Positions 14,001 to 23,226 of a stretch of DNA of 64,000 bases are shown here, in pieces (positions within the stretch are counted from its first letter, which is position 1; every line of letters begins with the position of its first letter). The stretch covers positions 2,341,476-2,405,475 of the forward strand of contig CAJHNH020004890.1 of NCBI GenBank assembly GCA_905116865.2. Reading direction: 5' to 3'. The position numbers were made by a program, and so were the translations under genes. Source of the stretch: Candidula unifasciata (lineage: Eukaryota; Mollusca; Gastropoda; Stylommatophora; Geomitridae). Under the pieces are notes generated by a model. It saw only the letters and a program-made list of their open reading frames with translations, was not told where the DNA came from and ran no database searches.

Positions 14001-17000
14001 ATTAGTCAACTCTTACGACATGTTTCAGGGAAGGCAGTGGGTATATTCTTGTTTTCCCAACCATGGGGTTCCGGAACCCACACGGCAAAGAGCACCATTA
14101 AGTGGGGAGAATGATTCAGCTAGGAATAATCATTGGAATCCCACGGGAGAAAAACAGATAAACTTCTAATCAGATTGCAGATGACATCATCAGTATGAGA
14201 ACTCTTCATTGGCTAGGAGTTCGGGGACGGAGCACTGTGAGGATATCCCGAGTGTAATGGTGTAAATTCTTGATTCATTCATTCATTTCCCAGGTTTGTT
14301 CCACACCCCCCCCCCCCCACCCCACCCCCTTCGTGGAGAGAAGAATAGACCCGCTGCCCCAAACAAGCTTGTCATAAAAGGTTACAAATTAGGAATGTTT
14401 TCTTCACAGTTGGAGTGCGTCTACCTGAAAAGGAGAAGCCAGTAGTCTGTATATAAACATATGCCAGATGTATAAAATGGGTGTTATCTATTATACCCTT
14501 ATTCATCCCTTTGTGGAATGCAATTTTTCGTTTTTTTAAAGCCCTACTCTGGCTCTTGCTAGGGGCTGGAATATAGCCTGGCCATTAATATGACCTAATG
14601 GCTAAACACGGTTTCTGGGACCTCTCCATGGGTGATCCTCATCTACACAGTGGCACTTGTGTCATCGGGTGTTTATCACTTGTGTGATGTCATGGTGGGG
14701 TAAAAGTACTACTACTACTACTAAAACGAATGTGCACGCAAAACTCAAGTTCTGGAATGAGACCAAAGTCCAGAAGTGAACAAACAGCCAGAACTTTTCA
14801 CCAGAGTTTACAGCCAATGAACATGACGAAAAGAATTAAGTATTTTGAATATTTTAATGCTGCATTTCTCTCCATCATTGTTGTCTATATTTTACAATCA
14901 GAGCAATCTTTTCTTTCTCATTTCATTTTTATTTAGGTCATTGAAAATTGGTCCAAAGATATTGCCAGTCTGGAAGAGCTGCAAGATGCGATTAATAGTC
15001 TCTTAGACAAAGTGGTCCCATGGATACATGCCCGCATGGAGTACAACCACAGTGTCTCGGAGATGGCAGAGCTCATAGAGAGGGTCACTCATGCAGACAA
15101 GAGTGATAGAAAAACAGTGAGTCTTCAACTCTGCACATTGTTTATTTGTAAAAGCTTTTGTGCCTGGGAATATGAATTCTTCTTCTTCGCCTTTACCAGC
15201 TGTAGACTCCGAAGGACAGTTCTGGTTGTTGTTCATCCACAATTGTAACAGACTCTGAAAGCATGCTGGGAAAGGTGATGCAGGGATGCTTCATGCAGAG
15301 TGGCAAGCTTCACTGGGAAGGTCACTGGCAGTGAGCATGCTTTGGATTTTTTCTCCAGGCTATGCCAGCATGGTGGATAATGAACAGGCAGACAGATTGG
15401 CCGAATCTGCGCCACTGGGTGGTGATGAATCGATACATGACAAGGCAGATGTGGTCAAAACCCTTTAGGAACAAGCAACGCAATAAGTAGAAAAACAAGA
15501 TTATTATGGCCTGGAGAGAATAACACACCTGGGTGTAACCAGAGGGTCTGGCTGGCTGACTACACTCAAAGGACATATAACCAGATGGTGACCGGTACAT
15601 TAGTATTGGAACTCTGCTCATTCCACAATCTGTAACTGCGTGTATCAGTTCATGTGTTGACACCCCTCATTGTCATGACAAAAGACAGTCAAGAATCTTC
15701 TCATGTTGTCTTCCTCTGTCTCTTGTTCTTCAGATCTTTCCAGTGATCACAACATGCTCAGATTGTCTTCTCATAATATGACCAAAAATGGTTGGTGACA
15801 GTCTCTGTCTGATGTTTATTGTAAGTTGTCTCTGAGCCCTTGCCTCTTTCAAAACATTAGTGTTGCTCTTTTTGGCTGTCTAACAGCATCATATAAGCAA
15901 AATGTTAAAAAATTAAAAATCTGCTTTCGTTTATTTTTCTTCTCTCTCTCGCAGACGCTAATGGAAGATGTATCAAGATCAACACTAGAGAGCATAGTCA
16001 GCCACTTCCAAACCTTGTTTGAGGTGTCTAAGATATCTGGCATCTTTCCTCGCATGAATGAGGTCTATCGACAGCTAGGAGAATACAAAAATGTCTACAA
16101 TGCTTTAAAAAGCATACTAGGCATTCGTAAGTACAGTGATTGTTTTTCTTTTCTTGAAACATTGATAATAATTTTGAATCATGTTAGTGCTGGTTGAAAT
16201 TTTTTTTTTTTTTTTATTATGTACTTGCACAGTTCATGGCAGTTGCACTAGCTATTTGGGCCTTAATCTTTAGGCTCAAGACACCCCCTTTTCAACTACC
16301 GTATTTAAAAAGTGGGAAATGCAATTAGGGCAATTCTTCGTTCTTCTTCTTTCACCAGCTGTAAGCTCCGGAGGAAAGTCCTGGTTGTTCGTCCATTTGG
16401 CTTTGTGCCAGGGCCTGAGTTTTTGTATGTACATTCGTTTTACTGGTTTATTTGTGTGCAATTGGTTGTTTCTTGCCGCTCAGGCAGATGTACTCCGACT
16501 TCGAACGAAGCCACCAGTTTGTCGACTCCAACGACAGGCTTTTTGGGGAGGCAGTTGGTCTGTTCTTGTTTTGGTTTTTTTAATCCACAATGGGGCCCTG
16601 GAACCCATACGGGGGAGCATTTCTAATTATCTTTTAACATGTAATTAACATATTAGTTACTGTTTTATAATTCCTGATTTAAATACTGGTTGATATCTTT
16701 TAATATAGTTTTTAGACAATGATTATCCCTGGATGAGTTCTGAACCCCATTTTTGGGGTGGAGAGATAGACCCACTGCCCCCACCCAAGGTATTGTGTAA
16801 AAGTCAACTAATTAGGGATGTTTCCTTCGAAGTCGAAGTGCATAGGTTTGTGAGGCGAGGAACCAACAGTCTGCCTACAAATAAGTCAGATCTGTAAAAC
16901 AGATGTGCACACAAAACTCAAGTTCTAGAACAAGACCAAAGTCCAGAAGTGGATGAACAGCCAGAACTGTCTGCCAGAATTTACATCTGATGAACACGAA

Positions 17001-20000
17001 GAAGAAGAAACAGTGGTCGATGTCTTATAGAGCTAGACAAGAATACTGGTCTCACTCCAGTTAAATAAGGAATCCTGTTTGCAGCTGTGGCATATTGGAC
17101 ACATGATATAGTATCATTTAAGAGACTATATCATATAGTATCATATAAGAGACTTTATCATATAGTATCATATAAGAGTAGATCATATAGTATCATAAAA
17201 GAGTATATAATATAGTATCATATAAGAGACTTTATCATATAGTATCATATAAGAGTATATCATATAGTATCATATAAGAGTATATAATATAGTATCATAT
17301 AAGAGGCTATATCATATAGAATCATATAAGAGACTATATCATATAGTATTTTATATATTTATGACCAATCGTCACTTGATACATGATGTTTTTAACATCA
17401 TGCCGACCGCCTTTAAATCCCAGGACATTGCCTGGTATTCATTTCAGGCTGGGTTGACCTAAAAGCCAAAGTCAGTTTTGGAAGAAGAAAAAAAATTCTG
17501 ACTCGCAGATTTGAACCCATGACACTCAGGCCAGCAAATGTGCTTGTAGCTACTGATGACTGTATTGTGTATTAATTGATGTTTCCTGAACTGTCATAAC
17601 CAGCAACTGGTGCCAGCACAGCAACTTTGGTGGATGCCGTAGGCAAATTATGCCACAGATATAACTCAACCACCTCAGATCAGTTGAAGAAACTATTGCA
17701 GACAGATGATTTAAACAGGTAATTATACTGATTGTCAGACACTTTTTTTATAAGTGTGACAGGGGTACAGTTGTTGTTTGTGTTAGTAGGCCTGCTCTTG
17801 CGTTAACAAGTAAATACTGATTACTGTGTTTCCAATTCTTAAAAAAAAGTTTAAGTACTCATAATAATTGCAAAGTTAGTCTGGCCTCCACACAAAGTTA
17901 TCGACTGCTGAGTAGCCACCCATTTATTCTCACAGCTGACAAGCACACTAACCCCAGGTATTCACTGGCTAAGTATATCAACAGTATGCTGGTATAGCTG
18001 TTCACACATCATACTAGCAATGTAAACAAAGTCATGAGAGGCTAGTGGATGCATCTGAAGCAATAATTACAAATCATCCTGGCTACCACAACTAACTGTA
18101 TATGTCCGGCTACACAAAACAAACACTTGTCACAAGTATGAACAGCTACTACTGTCCTCTCCACAGCTTTAGATCCAGTCCATGCCAAGCGAAAACAGTT
18201 CCCACATTTCAGGGGTGCCAAACAGACACATCTGTTCCTTGGACTGTCAAACTACCAACTACCGTATATTGGTCTACTCATTTGTCAAGTCCTCTTGTAA
18301 ACTCCTCTCCCCCGTAACACTCAGTTACCCTAATACCCCTGCCCGTCTTGTCTATACACAACCTGTCTGACCAGTAATTGACCTGTCAAAGTCTAGTCGT
18401 TGTTTGTCTTTCTCTCACAGTGTGTGGTAAAGTTGACTCATGACACTGATGAATGCAGAGGTTCAATGAATAGGACACGAGAACATTAAAAAAACCACCT
18501 GTGAACTGTGCTGTCCCCTTAAGTTCACTAACAATACAAGAAGGAACAGGGTTATGAATACAAGCGTTAGAGAGAAAGTTGGAATATGATCATGCCCTCA
18601 ATTTTCTGGACAGGAAAAGAATGAAATAGTTCGACTATCTAGTGAGAATGTAGCCACACCACACTGCATATGTATTTTGTTTACAGCAGAACACTTAGAA
18701 GGTGAGGGGAAGACCAAAAGAGGAAGATAACCTGCAAAAAGATAAACAAATCTACCACCAAGGTCACTTAAGAAGTGCGAGACAAATACAGAAAACCACG
18801 ACACTCGGCTACAACCTGGTATCAGTGAGATGACAAAACCACGACACTGGGCTACAACCTGGTATCAGTGAGACAACAAAACCACGACACTAGGCTACAA
18901 CCTGGTATCAGGAAGACAACAAAACCACAACACTGGGCTACAACCTGGTATTAGTGAGACAACAAAACCACGAAACTCAGATACAACCTGGTATCAGTGA
19001 GACAACAGAAGAAGAAAAATTATATTGATCTTACCATGGTCATAAAAAATTACAGGTTTAAAATGTTGCATGTTTTCAGAACCCTGAAGGAAAATAAATA
19101 GTTTTATTTTTTTAATTGGACAGTAATTATATGTTTTGTCAGAATTATCCTAAATTTTTGGAATCCATGAGAAGGGTATTTTTGTACAGTAATTCAGTGG
19201 TGAAATAGTTATGTTTGACTCACTGTCATTTCAATCACTGGTGCCTTAGAAGAGTTTGTGTTTTAAAATTATCTTTCTTTTATTTTTGTTTAAACTTATT
19301 TTGTTTCTGCTCCTTCTGACAGTTATCTTGGCATTGATAACTTCTGCACGTTTGTGACATTTCTGCGAGGATTATGTTTTTGTTTTGTGTGTAGGACGTT
19401 TTTAGAAGCTAACTTTTATATTTGATCTTCCAGCGTCATCAAACGACTGCACGAGCATAAACAGTTCTTCCCAGCATTCAAAGCAATTATGGATAAACTG
19501 TTTGATATTTTGGGTAAGTAAATGGATTGGGTTTGAATCTACATCAAGACAGTTACTGTGACTGATCTTTTCTTCCAGATTGGCTAAAATCTTCTTTGTT
19601 CACAAGCTCCTGCGGAAAGTCCTGGTTGTTCATCCATTTGAACTTTAGCTCTATGACAGGGCCTGAGTTTTTCGTGTACATCCATTTTCCTAGCTTATTT
19701 GTGTGCAGTAGGTTGTTCCTTGCTGTTTGGGCAGATGCACTCTGACTTTAAAGGAAGCCCTCAGTTAGTCAACTCCAATGACATGCTTTTTGTGGGGAGA
19801 CAGTGAGTCTATTCTTGTTTTCCCCCACAATCTGGCCCCGGAACCCACTGGGGACAGATGTGAAGTCAAGGTAGCAAGTATGATGTTGACCATACGGCCC
19901 GTTGAATGCCGATTGGTCTATAAAAATAGTTTAGTAGCATGTGCCTGAAGCGCCATGAGTATAAAAAGGTTTCTTTGCTTTCTTTCACTAAATGGATTAG

Positions 20001-21978
20001 TTGAGCTACAGCAGTAGGTAGACCGACTGGTCTATAAAAATAGTTTAGCAACATGTGCCTGAAGCGCCATGAGTATAAAAAGGTTTCTTTGCTTTCTTTC
20101 ACTAAATGGATTAGTTGAGCTACAGCAGTAGGTAGACCGACTGGTCTATAAAAATAGTTTAGCAACATGTGCCTGAAGCGCCATGAGTATAAAAAAAAGG
20201 TTTCTTTGCTTTCTTTCACTAAATGGATTAGTTGAGCTACAGCAGTAGGTAGACCGACTGGTCTATAAAAATAGTTTAGCAACATGTGCCTGAAGCGCCA
20301 TGAGTATAAAAAGGTTTCTTTGCTTTCTTTCACTAATTGGATTAGTTAAGTTACAGCAGTAAGTAAATATCATGCTTCCCTTGCAACCTCACTGCCATGT
20401 TTTCTAACCCTCATTGAGGTGGGGTATTTTTGTCATTGACCTGAACACCCAAGTCCATATAGCCTGGACACTGGGAGCAAAAATGTTCTGGTCAGTATCA
20501 CTCCAGTCACCTTTACTTCCCAGGACCTTTCCATGTACACACTTTATACTGGATCCACTTGGTAACCAATGTCGTTTATTCAAAATATCTGTCTGAATGC
20601 AGATTTGAACCAAAGATTTTCTGGCTGGTAGGCGGGTCTCTATCATCGCCCGGCACTACAGTGGCTCCCATTTAAATTAGGGAGCTTTAAATGGAAACAC
20701 TGAAAGTGTGAAAGAAATTACACTAATCATTCCCTCATCTTGTAACCTGAGAGTATTGTTAGGGATGTCAAGAGTGTTGAGCATGTGACATCATGTTGCA
20801 GACAAACACGGTGACATCATAATGAAGTTTAAATATGGCCGCCGCACTTTTGACATGCACTGGAGAGAAACAGCATTCTATCATCCCTTTCTTGATCAAT
20901 GAAGGGTTGAAACCTGTTATTATGACATTGCCACATTCATCTGAAACATGATTTCACATGCTTAACACTGTTGACATCCTTAGCAACAGTGCTGACAGGG
21001 TAGAAGACAGTAGCATGGTTATAGTAATTTTTGTTGTACTTTCATGTTTTCACTTGAACGTCAGGACCATATGTTCGGTGTTCCTTGTAATTGGTCATCT
21101 TGGATAAAAAAATAAAAAAATAAAAAAAGAGAGGAGTGAAAAATGTGTACCATATTAAAGGAAATAACACTCTTATAAAAGCCATACTTGTGGGGGAGTT
21201 AAAGGCAAGCAAGCAGTGGGAGAATAACATTGAAAGGTAGATGAACAGCAGTCTGTGAGTGTACATCCAAGGCCGAAGAGTGTAAAGACAGTACCTGAAT
21301 GATTTAATGGGTGTATAAAGCGAGTAACTGTATAACTGATATTTTGTGTTTACAGTGAGTCAAAGTATAACTGAAATAATTGTTTACAGTGAGTGAATGT
21401 ATATCTGATATAATTATTAACAGTGAGTGAATGTATAACTGATATAATTGTTTACAGTGGGTGAATGTATAACTGGTAAAATTGTTTACAGTGAGTGAAT
21501 TTATAACTGGTAGAATTGTTTACAGTGAATGAGTGTAAAACTTATATAATTGTTTACCGTGAATGGATGTATAACTGATATAATTATCCCCCGGTAACTC
21601 ACCGCAGCACCATTCTCCTCAGACCATACAATAATGATCTGTTTGATCTGTTTACTCACTTCCAAAGAGCCCTCATAACATCTAGCTTGTCATACATCAA
21701 TTCACCACCAAGTCTGTCTGCCTGCTCATTTTCCAACACACCAGCATGACATGGTTTCCCTTACTGACGCCAGTAACGCACTCACCTTCTATTTCTCTAC
21801 TTACCCCAAGTTTTCACTTTAATTTTACATTATATTTATGTCTTTGATGTTACTGTTATTTCGTTTACCATGGCAGCACAGGAACTACATTATTGTTTTT
21901 ATAATTAAATTGACAGGTGTCTCAAAGATGGATGAGGTGATTCCGGCTGTGAGAGCATTGAAGCTACTGGCCAGTTAG
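1958..21978 (+). CDS. CEP70: Centrosomal protein CEP70, C-terminal part (10 exons)
   Basis: CEP70 is a coiled-coil protein of the centrosome and basal body that binds gamma-tubulin and supports microtubule organisation and ciliogenesis. Ten exons are read here: 1958-2036, 4764-4852, 6370-6451, 10525-10623, 12747-12872, 14937-15116, 15955-16126, 17604-17718, 19434-19513 and 21917-21978. All have AG/GT borders and compatible phases, and together give about 360 residues (human protein ~600). The first three encode a coiled coil that aligns with the human QLKESKSKI/KKLEKAL region. Exons 6-7 carry the VVPW and HFQTLF..PRMNEVYRQLGE segments; exon 9 carries EHKQFFPAF; the end PAVRALKLLAS matches the human PAVKKLKVLSY terminus. 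The N-terminal half and promoter lie left of the window. The join between exons 3 and 4 is the least certain: donor 6452 keeps phase 0, whereas donor 6448 would need a missed exon. The family assignment rests on recognised motifs, not a search. Confidence 0.9.
2037..3482. repeat. 17-bp minisatellite in CEP70 intron, ~85 copies
   Basis: The unit ttgttgtgctggcatag and variants repeat with strict 17-bp period for ~1.44 kb, starting within a few bases of the CEP70 donor at 2037. Since 17 is not a multiple of 3 and the - strand unit lacks stops, all three - frames read the same 17-residue peptide (MPAQQLCQHNNYASTTT). There is no sign of coding. Confidence 0.97.
3483..3965. other. CEP70 intron, no feature recognised
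   Basis: Unique-looking AT-rich sequence. A 102-codon + frame (3706-4014) runs on into repeat A and shows no family resemblance. Confidence 0.5.
3968..4255 (+). repeat. Repeat A copy
   Basis: A near full-length copy from ctgtgtgtgttccggggcccc to gaacacgaagaagagg. Confidence 0.85.
4375..4668 (+). repeat. Repeat A copy
   Basis: Starts ccctgtgtaggtttcagggctcc and ends in (aag)5; diverged. Confidence 0.8.
4764..4852 (+). CDS. CEP70: CEP70 exon (coiled coil)
   Basis: Acceptor tttacatag, donor gtaagg. It encodes LYEKQLQEKNKKIRLLEEQR and a following ESLKQDLRS heptad pattern, and leaves 2 bases (phase 2) that join the next exon as a serine codon. Confidence 0.85.
4944..5115. mobile_element. hAT-type MITE with target duplication
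   Basis: The ends CAAGGCTATTTAACTGG and (reversed) CAGGGCTCTTCAACTAAG are inverted repeats. Flanks ttgtaggt and ttgtagtt match at 7 of 8 bases, the 8-bp duplication expected of hAT. The interior gcctgcaggccaaatctggcccc has no coding capacity. Confidence 0.7.
5282..5705. repeat. Three repeat A fragments in mixed orientation
   Basis: 5282-5360 is on -, 5366-5545 on + and 5555-5705 on -. The arrangement looks like nested or rearranged copies. Confidence 0.65.
5786..6140 (+). mobile_element. Non-LTR retrotransposon C-terminus, decayed
   Basis: MEMRCLRRAVGVTRRDKIRN, then a stop, then KWFAHLERM and RARGRPRTRWKDNIRETL. The GRPRTRW motif and (R/W)FGH block are the usual end of LINE reverse-transcriptase proteins. 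A (gaa)n run follows. Confidence 0.85.
6370..6451 (+). CDS. CEP70: CEP70 exon (end of coiled coil)
   Basis: Acceptor ttattctag. It encodes PDVQDHRLLTLKVKKLENQL, matching human HELRLYKQQVKKLEKAL. Two overlapping donors exist: gtcagt at 6448 (phase 2) and gtaaat at 6452 (phase 0). Only 6452 is in frame with the exon at 10525, so it is preferred. Confidence 0.75.
6598..6800 (-). mobile_element. tRNA-derived SINE type 1 (fragment)
   Basis: A reverse copy of the type 1 body: aggcacatagggctaggcc..tatagaccaa and acttcccaggac. Confidence 0.65.
6801..7440. other. CEP70 intron, little recognised
   Basis: A ~68-bp block (ttgttctactaatatctaca.. / cttgttctagtaatatctac..) is duplicated in tandem at 6807-6935. 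Nothing else is seen. Confidence 0.5.
7444..7722 (-). repeat. Repeat A copy
   Basis: A full reverse copy starting with (ttc)n and ending ttgccacattgggctctgga. Confidence 0.85.
8143..8330 (+). mobile_element. tRNA-derived SINE (type 2)
   Basis: The head ggggtagctatgtggtctcg, B box-like ggttcaggcct, then ggattttttcacgtggact. A fuller reverse copy lies at 46620-46980. Confidence 0.65.
8440..8770. mobile_element. SINE 3' segment and another tRNA-headed SINE (type 3)
   Basis: 8468-8535 matches the far end of the type 2 SINE (gagcacttatgggttactgc). At 8543 ggctctctagtgtagttggc and B box gggttcactcc begin a further tRNA-derived element ending near the ataccgagcctaag block. Confidence 0.6.
8870..9240 (+). 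mobile_element. LINE 3' end (RNase H type), decayed
   Basis: Read with stops, it gives YNQMTVGTISMETLLAVEHEG, matching the SIGTLRWLL end seen elsewhere in the window. Confidence 0.55.
9330..9640 (-). mobile_element. LINE RNase H fragment
   Basis: The - strand reads YASVLGNEQPDRLTG, a decayed form of the RNase H C-terminal GHAGVxGNExADRLA motif, next to SAFCWLENGGG. Confidence 0.7.
10045..10312 (-). repeat. Repeat A copy
   Basis: A reverse copy with an internal run of 12 C at ~10260. Confidence 0.8.
10525..10623 (+). CDS. CEP70: CEP70 exon
   Basis: Acceptor ttttccccag and donor gtaact enclose exactly 33 codons (phase 0/0), reading ELCVELQTDDLDCLVDLV and ending CDRFQE. It corresponds to the poorly conserved linker after the CEP70 coiled coil, so assignment rests on position and phase. 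Confidence 0.7.
10624..11330. other. CEP70 intron, nothing recognised
   Basis: A short (GT)n at 10648-10664. 10950-11330 has no frame and no repeat match inside this window. Confidence 0.5.
11331..12345 (-). mobile_element. Non-LTR retrotransposon, RNase H and C-terminal part
   Basis: The - strand has STNFRAEQQAIIDSAKVLEE (RNase H active-site helix region), then a VGNExAD-like block, then QCACQTGPQTPKHILQTCP, the CCHC-like tail of jockey-type elements. Frames are broken. A second copy of the tail lies at 31700-32055. Confidence 0.8.
12747..12872 (+). CDS. CEP70: CEP70 exon
   Basis: Acceptor ttcggcag and donor gtaagt enclose 42 codons (phase 0/0). It includes LRLSETVESVNEH and ends CDSNMRYYLG, continuing as V-IENW in the next exon, like human GFEHLVPVIEMW. 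Confidence 0.8.
12902..13036. repeat. 32-bp minisatellite, 4.2 copies
   Basis: The unit cagttaagtgttagtgtact.. repeats every 32 bases, ~30 bp after the donor of a CEP70 exon; copies are nearly identical. Confidence 0.9.
13055..13480 (-). mobile_element. SINE type 1 followed by LINE 3' fragment
   Basis: 13055-13265 is a reverse SINE type 1. 13266-13470 (tgtgagagctgttttggcgg, ccatttccatcttctcttgg) matches the LINE fragment at 59370-59690. Confidence 0.6.
13821..14098 (-). repeat. Repeat A copy
   Basis: A reverse copy from the (ttc)n tail to ggttccggaacccacacgg. Confidence 0.85.
14140..14275 (+). mobile_element. LINE 3' fragment
   Basis: Decayed; includes atcagtatgagaactcttca and gaggatatcccgagtgtaat, as at 61240-61330. 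Confidence 0.55.
14306..14840 (+). repeat. Repeat A copy split by a SINE insertion
   Basis: The first part is 14306-14480, the second 14725-14840. Between them sits a SINE (type 4) ending in (act)n. The flanks aaaatgggtg and aaaacgaatg look like an aged target-site duplication. Confidence 0.75.
14481..14724 (+). mobile_element. SINE type 4 with (TAC)n tail
   Basis: The body ctctggctcttgctaggggc, acggtttctgggacctctcc, gtcatcgggtgtttatcact. Other copies: 32880-33075 (+), 34440-34720 (-, long (tag)n tail) and 63548-63612 (-). It is inserted in repeat A. Confidence 0.65.
14937..15116 (+). CDS. CEP70: CEP70 exon
   Basis: Acceptor tttttatttag and donor gtgagt enclose 60 codons (phase 0/0). IENWSKDIASLEEL and LLDKVVPWIHARM align with human IEMWADQLTSLKDL and LSAELVPWHNL. 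Confidence 0.9.
15177..15242 (-). repeat. Repeat A fragment
   Basis: Only the (ttc)n-proximal ~65 bp, cut off where the LINE fragment begins. Confidence 0.6.
15245..15690 (+). mobile_element. LINE RNase H C-terminus and tail
   Basis: VTDSESMLGKVMQG, then (next frame) SPGYASMVDNEQADRLAESA: the RNase H TDS and GHAGxxGNExADRLA motifs in decayed form, followed by the common tail. Confidence 0.8.
15955..16126 (+). CDS. CEP70: CEP70 exon (TPR-like region)
   Basis: A clean pyrimidine tract ending ctcgcag and donor gtaagt. It encodes SHFQTLFEVSKISGIFPRMN and EVYRQLGEYKNVYNALKS, the most conserved part of the family (human SHFQKLF...YPRMNEVYTRLGE). It ends in phase 1. Confidence 0.95.
16336..16618 (-). 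repeat. Repeat A copy
   Basis: A full reverse copy ending gggccctggaacccatacgg. Confidence 0.85.
16730..17015 (+). repeat. Repeat A copy
   Basis: A full forward copy ending (gaa)n. Confidence 0.85.
17095..17350. repeat. ~25-bp AT-rich minisatellite
   Basis: About ten copies of tatcatatagtatcatataagag with length variation. Confidence 0.85.
17370..17560 (-). mobile_element. SINE type 1 fragment
   Basis: A reverse copy with cccaggacattgcctgg..ggctgggttgacc and the far end of the head. Confidence 0.6.
17604..17718 (+). CDS. CEP70: CEP70 exon
   Basis: Acceptor cataaccag and donor gtaatt. ATLVDAVGKLCHRYN matches human CVLVSTVGKLCRLIN, and LLQTDDLN matches VLGPEDLQ. It enters in phase 1 and leaves in phase 2. 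Confidence 0.9.
17735..18784. other. CEP70 intron, nothing recognised
   Basis: Short frames only. 17880-18420 is rich in C and resembles none of the families catalogued here. Confidence 0.5.
18785..19010. repeat. 43-bp minisatellite, ~5 copies
   Basis: The unit aaaccacgacactgggctac.. repeats every 43 bases. Confidence 0.9.
19434..19513 (+). CDS. CEP70: CEP70 exon
   Basis: Acceptor gatcttccag and donor gtaagt. It encodes VIKRLHEHKQFFPAFKAIMD, nearly the human KLEEHEEFFPAFQAFTND, and leaves in phase 1. Confidence 0.95.
19590..19858 (-). repeat. Repeat A copy
   Basis: A reverse copy ending ctggccccggaacccactgg, 75 bp after a CEP70 exon. Confidence 0.85.
19866..20370. repeat. 114-bp tandem repeat, 4 copies, SINE-derived
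   Basis: Units start at the ggtctataaaaatag block (19915, 20029, 20143, 20260), spacing 114, 114, 117. That block is part of SINE type 1. The 38-codon period leaves a 155-codon - frame open by construction. Confidence 0.85.
20400..20645 (-). mobile_element. tRNA-derived SINE type 1
   Basis: A reverse copy with ctggtcagtatcactccagt and cttcccaggac, ending in the head region. Confidence 0.65.
20646..21309. other. CEP70 intron, nothing recognised
   Basis: gtgacatcatgttgcagaca.. and tgttgacatccttagcaaca.. near 20770-20990 are loosely inverted and may be the ends of a decayed MITE. An A-rich run lies at 21108-21130. Confidence 0.5.
21318..21590. repeat. 34-bp minisatellite, ~8 copies
   Basis: The unit ttgtttacagtgagtgaatg.. 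repeats with a 34-bp period, just before a LINE fragment and the last CEP70 exon. Confidence 0.9.
21591..21790 (-). mobile_element. LINE RNase H fragment
   Basis: The - strand carries CHAGVLENEQADRLGG-like sequence (frames broken). Confidence 0.7.
21917..21978 (+). CDS. CEP70: CEP70 last exon with stop
   Basis: Acceptor aaattgacag. It encodes (G)VSKMDEVIPAVRALKLLAS and stops with TAG at 21976-21978, matching the human C-terminus IDDLDAIVPAVKKLKVLSY. I see no strong AATAAA until about 22570, so the 3' UTR length is open. Confidence 0.93.
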
Positions 21979-22079
21979 AGTAGCTAGCCTTAGTTTCTCA
22001 TAGTGGCTTTTTAAAAAAAAGTGTCATTGGGGTTTTTCTTCATAAATTGTATATTTATATATAAAACTTATAATCATCA

Positions 22080-22350
22080 TCATGTTGTAGGTCCTTTGCA
22101 GAATGCCACCCTCACCACAGTACACCAGGAAACCACTCGGTTCCGTCAACTTTCAGTAGCGACAGATTATGAATTTCATTGTTGCTTCTCACTCTCCATT
22201 CCTTGCAGTTTGCATATTAGATGGGTCCAAAGATTCAATGAAAGACTTCAAAATTTCTAACAAGGCTTCACTTCTTTTAGTTGTGCTCCAATTTTCAGAG
22301 CTATATAAAACTTGCCTTACCAGTGTTGTATATATTTTGATCTTAGTATT
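22080..22350 (-). mobile_element. LINE reverse-transcriptase C-terminal fragment
   Basis: The - strand has KIYTTLVRQVLYSSENWSTT, the YGSExW-like block before the LINE C-terminus; the (gat)n tail side is at 22070-22085. Confidence 0.7.
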
Positions 22351-22424
22351 ACGTGCAGATGTTGTAGGGCATAGTATACTTTATTTTCACATTGTTTTTT
22401 TCTCTTAGTATGTCTGTGTTGTGA

Positions 22425-22427
<3 letters not shown>

Positions 22428-22482
<55 letters not shown>
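22428..22482. repeat. (TA)n microsatellite
   Basis: About 25 uninterrupted TA units flanked by GT/AC. Confidence 0.95.
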
Positions 22483-22487
<5 letters not shown>

Positions 22488-23226
22488 TTTATAACTAAAG
22501 TCTGTAAATTAACTGATTTATGCCAAGCCATTCACCATGGGTTTATCTGAACTTCCTTTCATGACAGGCAATAAATACACTGGCTGTTCAACAGTGATGC
22601 CAACGTGCAGTTTAAAAAAATCATGTATCTGATTGTTAGAAGTGTGTATTTATTGGCATTAAAAGATCTTTCACAACTTGTCCTAATTTTATTTAAAATG
22701 TCTCGCCTTCAGACTCGTTCATTTCAATATTTCCTCTGATATAAGCATGAAACATGTAGGTTGTGTGCATTTGGTGTTTCATGTGGATCTGACGGGAAAA
22801 AAACATATGAAAGAAAGATTACTGTGTGTGTACAGCCAGGCCATTGGAACAATCAGCACCTGCTCCTTGACTGCAGAAGACTGGGCATCTGTGGCAATGC
22901 AGCAGTCACATCTGGCTGTTTATAGTTTTGTAGAACTTCCCTGACAAAGAATATTCTTTATCCTTAGTCTTAGTCAAAGTTTCAACTTCACTGCAATCGG
23001 GTTTCCCCATACTTGCACCGTCCCTGTGCCAGTGAAAATCAAATGAAATGTCTCTCAGGGTCCCATTTAAAAAACTGGTAACAACAAACAATTAGTCCCA
23101 GCACAATCCAGAAATAATGCACAGTAAATGCATATAGCAGTTGCTAGAGACGCCAAAGCCAATAGTCGCCACCAGAAATGCAGTTTATTGTTAATGAAAA
23201 TAGTTGGGCAAGATACATTGGCTATA
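22483..23226. other. Intergenic, nothing recognised
   Basis: Between CEP70 and NDUFA4. No frame of note; a possible AATAAA lies near 22570. Confidence 0.5.

Noticed and set aside
19866..20333. 155-codon - frame with 38-residue repeats
   Set aside because: By-product of a 114-bp tandem repeat derived from a SINE.
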